64,000 nt of DNA, taken from contig JAFBJZ010000422.1 in the NCBI GenBank assembly GCA_016785225.1, positions 4,394,001-4,458,000 on the forward strand, given 5' to 3'. A program made the translations under genes and the position numbers. Positions 63,801-64,000 of the stretch are shown here, in pieces. Within the stretch, counting starts at the first letter, position 1, and every line of letters begins with the position of its first letter. Under the pieces are notes generated by a model that worked only from the letters and a program-made list of their open reading frames with translations, was not told the DNA's origin and made no database searches. Origin of the DNA: Psettodes erumei. Taxonomy: Eukaryota > Chordata > Actinopteri > Pleuronectiformes > Psettodidae.

Positions 63801-64000
63801 TTGATAAACGCAACATCATTTGAATAAAATATTTTCTTCATTTTCCGAGCTTGAGCTCCAGATTTCGCCACATCGCAGTTTGGGCTGCGAAGAGCAGATA
63901 AGATTATCGTTGGTCCATTGACAGCTTTTGTTGTTGTTTCCATAACAGATTGTTGCCTGGAAGCTGATGACCTGAAACTTGACTGAAACAATAAATCATT
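60863..64000 (+). other. tnmd intron 6 (incomplete; last exon not in window)
   Basis: At least 3.1 kb. The cysteine-rich terminal exon expected next (with a CC-x-x-C core, YYPYP-like and PCNWW-like motifs in the family) was not found on the plus strand before the window ends. The main content is the LTR-like element at 61319-61770. Open frames at 62862-63393 have no recognised domain. Confidence 0.75.
61319..61770 (-). mobile_element. LTR-like retroelement sequence (probable solo LTR)
   Basis: Read on the minus strand, it starts TGTCATGGTCTGTGCC. It has a TATA-like TGTATTTAAGC (about 61569-61579 on the plus strand), then CTTTGCCTGAGAGACTG and CCGATTAAGGC, and near the end CCTGCCTCTGAGTCTGC. 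TG start, an internal promoter-like box and a downstream polyadenylation-like ATTAA are the layout of a fish retrotransposon LTR, and these words recur in teleost LTRs as I know them. No gag or pol coding sequence adjoins it. The open frames across it, 129 aa minus and 86 aa plus, are chance readings. Confidence 0.55.

Overview
The window looks like vertebrate nuclear DNA, most likely from a ray-finned (teleost) fish. It is AT-rich and mostly non-coding. It has many dinucleotide and tetranucleotide microsatellites, short exons bounded by GT-AG sites, and decayed interspersed repeats of types familiar from teleost genomes. No bacterial-style gene organisation, CRISPR array or rRNA is visible, and no tRNA gene was noticed.

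The one gene identified firmly is tenomodulin (tnmd), on the + strand. Four consecutive internal exons are clear: 48715-48855, 54744-54845, 59339-59501 and 60768-60862. All have canonical splice sites and join in one open frame of 167 codons. They encode the BRICHOS domain, including both of its conserved cysteines, and the linker that precedes the C-terminal cysteine-rich domain. A first exon (26428-26475) and the start of a second (29496 onward) are plausible but weaker. The second candidate does not give a convincing transmembrane helix, so the N-terminal half of the gene is uncertain. The C-terminal cysteine-rich exon was not found up to base 64000 and probably lies beyond the window.

Layout: 1-88 is a short open segment, perhaps the end of an unrelated gene or exon. 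Bases 89 to about 26400 are intergenic or unassigned and hold microsatellites, a piggyBac-type MITE (3770-4000), two copies of a dispersed repeat (about 4545 and 9025), a hairpin around a GGAGCT array (7261-7350) and one exon-like segment (10791-10879). From about 26.4 kb to the end lies the tnmd locus. Its introns hold a teleost repeat family in three pieces (about 28950, 47700 and 60010), a tRNA-derived-SINE-like piece (44570-44655), a CpG cluster (52814-52918) and an LTR-like sequence on the minus strand (61319-61770).

The product, by family knowledge, is a type II membrane glycoprotein of tendon and ligament cells. No new biological system is evident. The points most worth checking are the TG-repeat splice acceptor of the fifth exon, the retained R-x-x-R motif in the sixth, the doubtful transmembrane exon and the piggyBac-type MITE.
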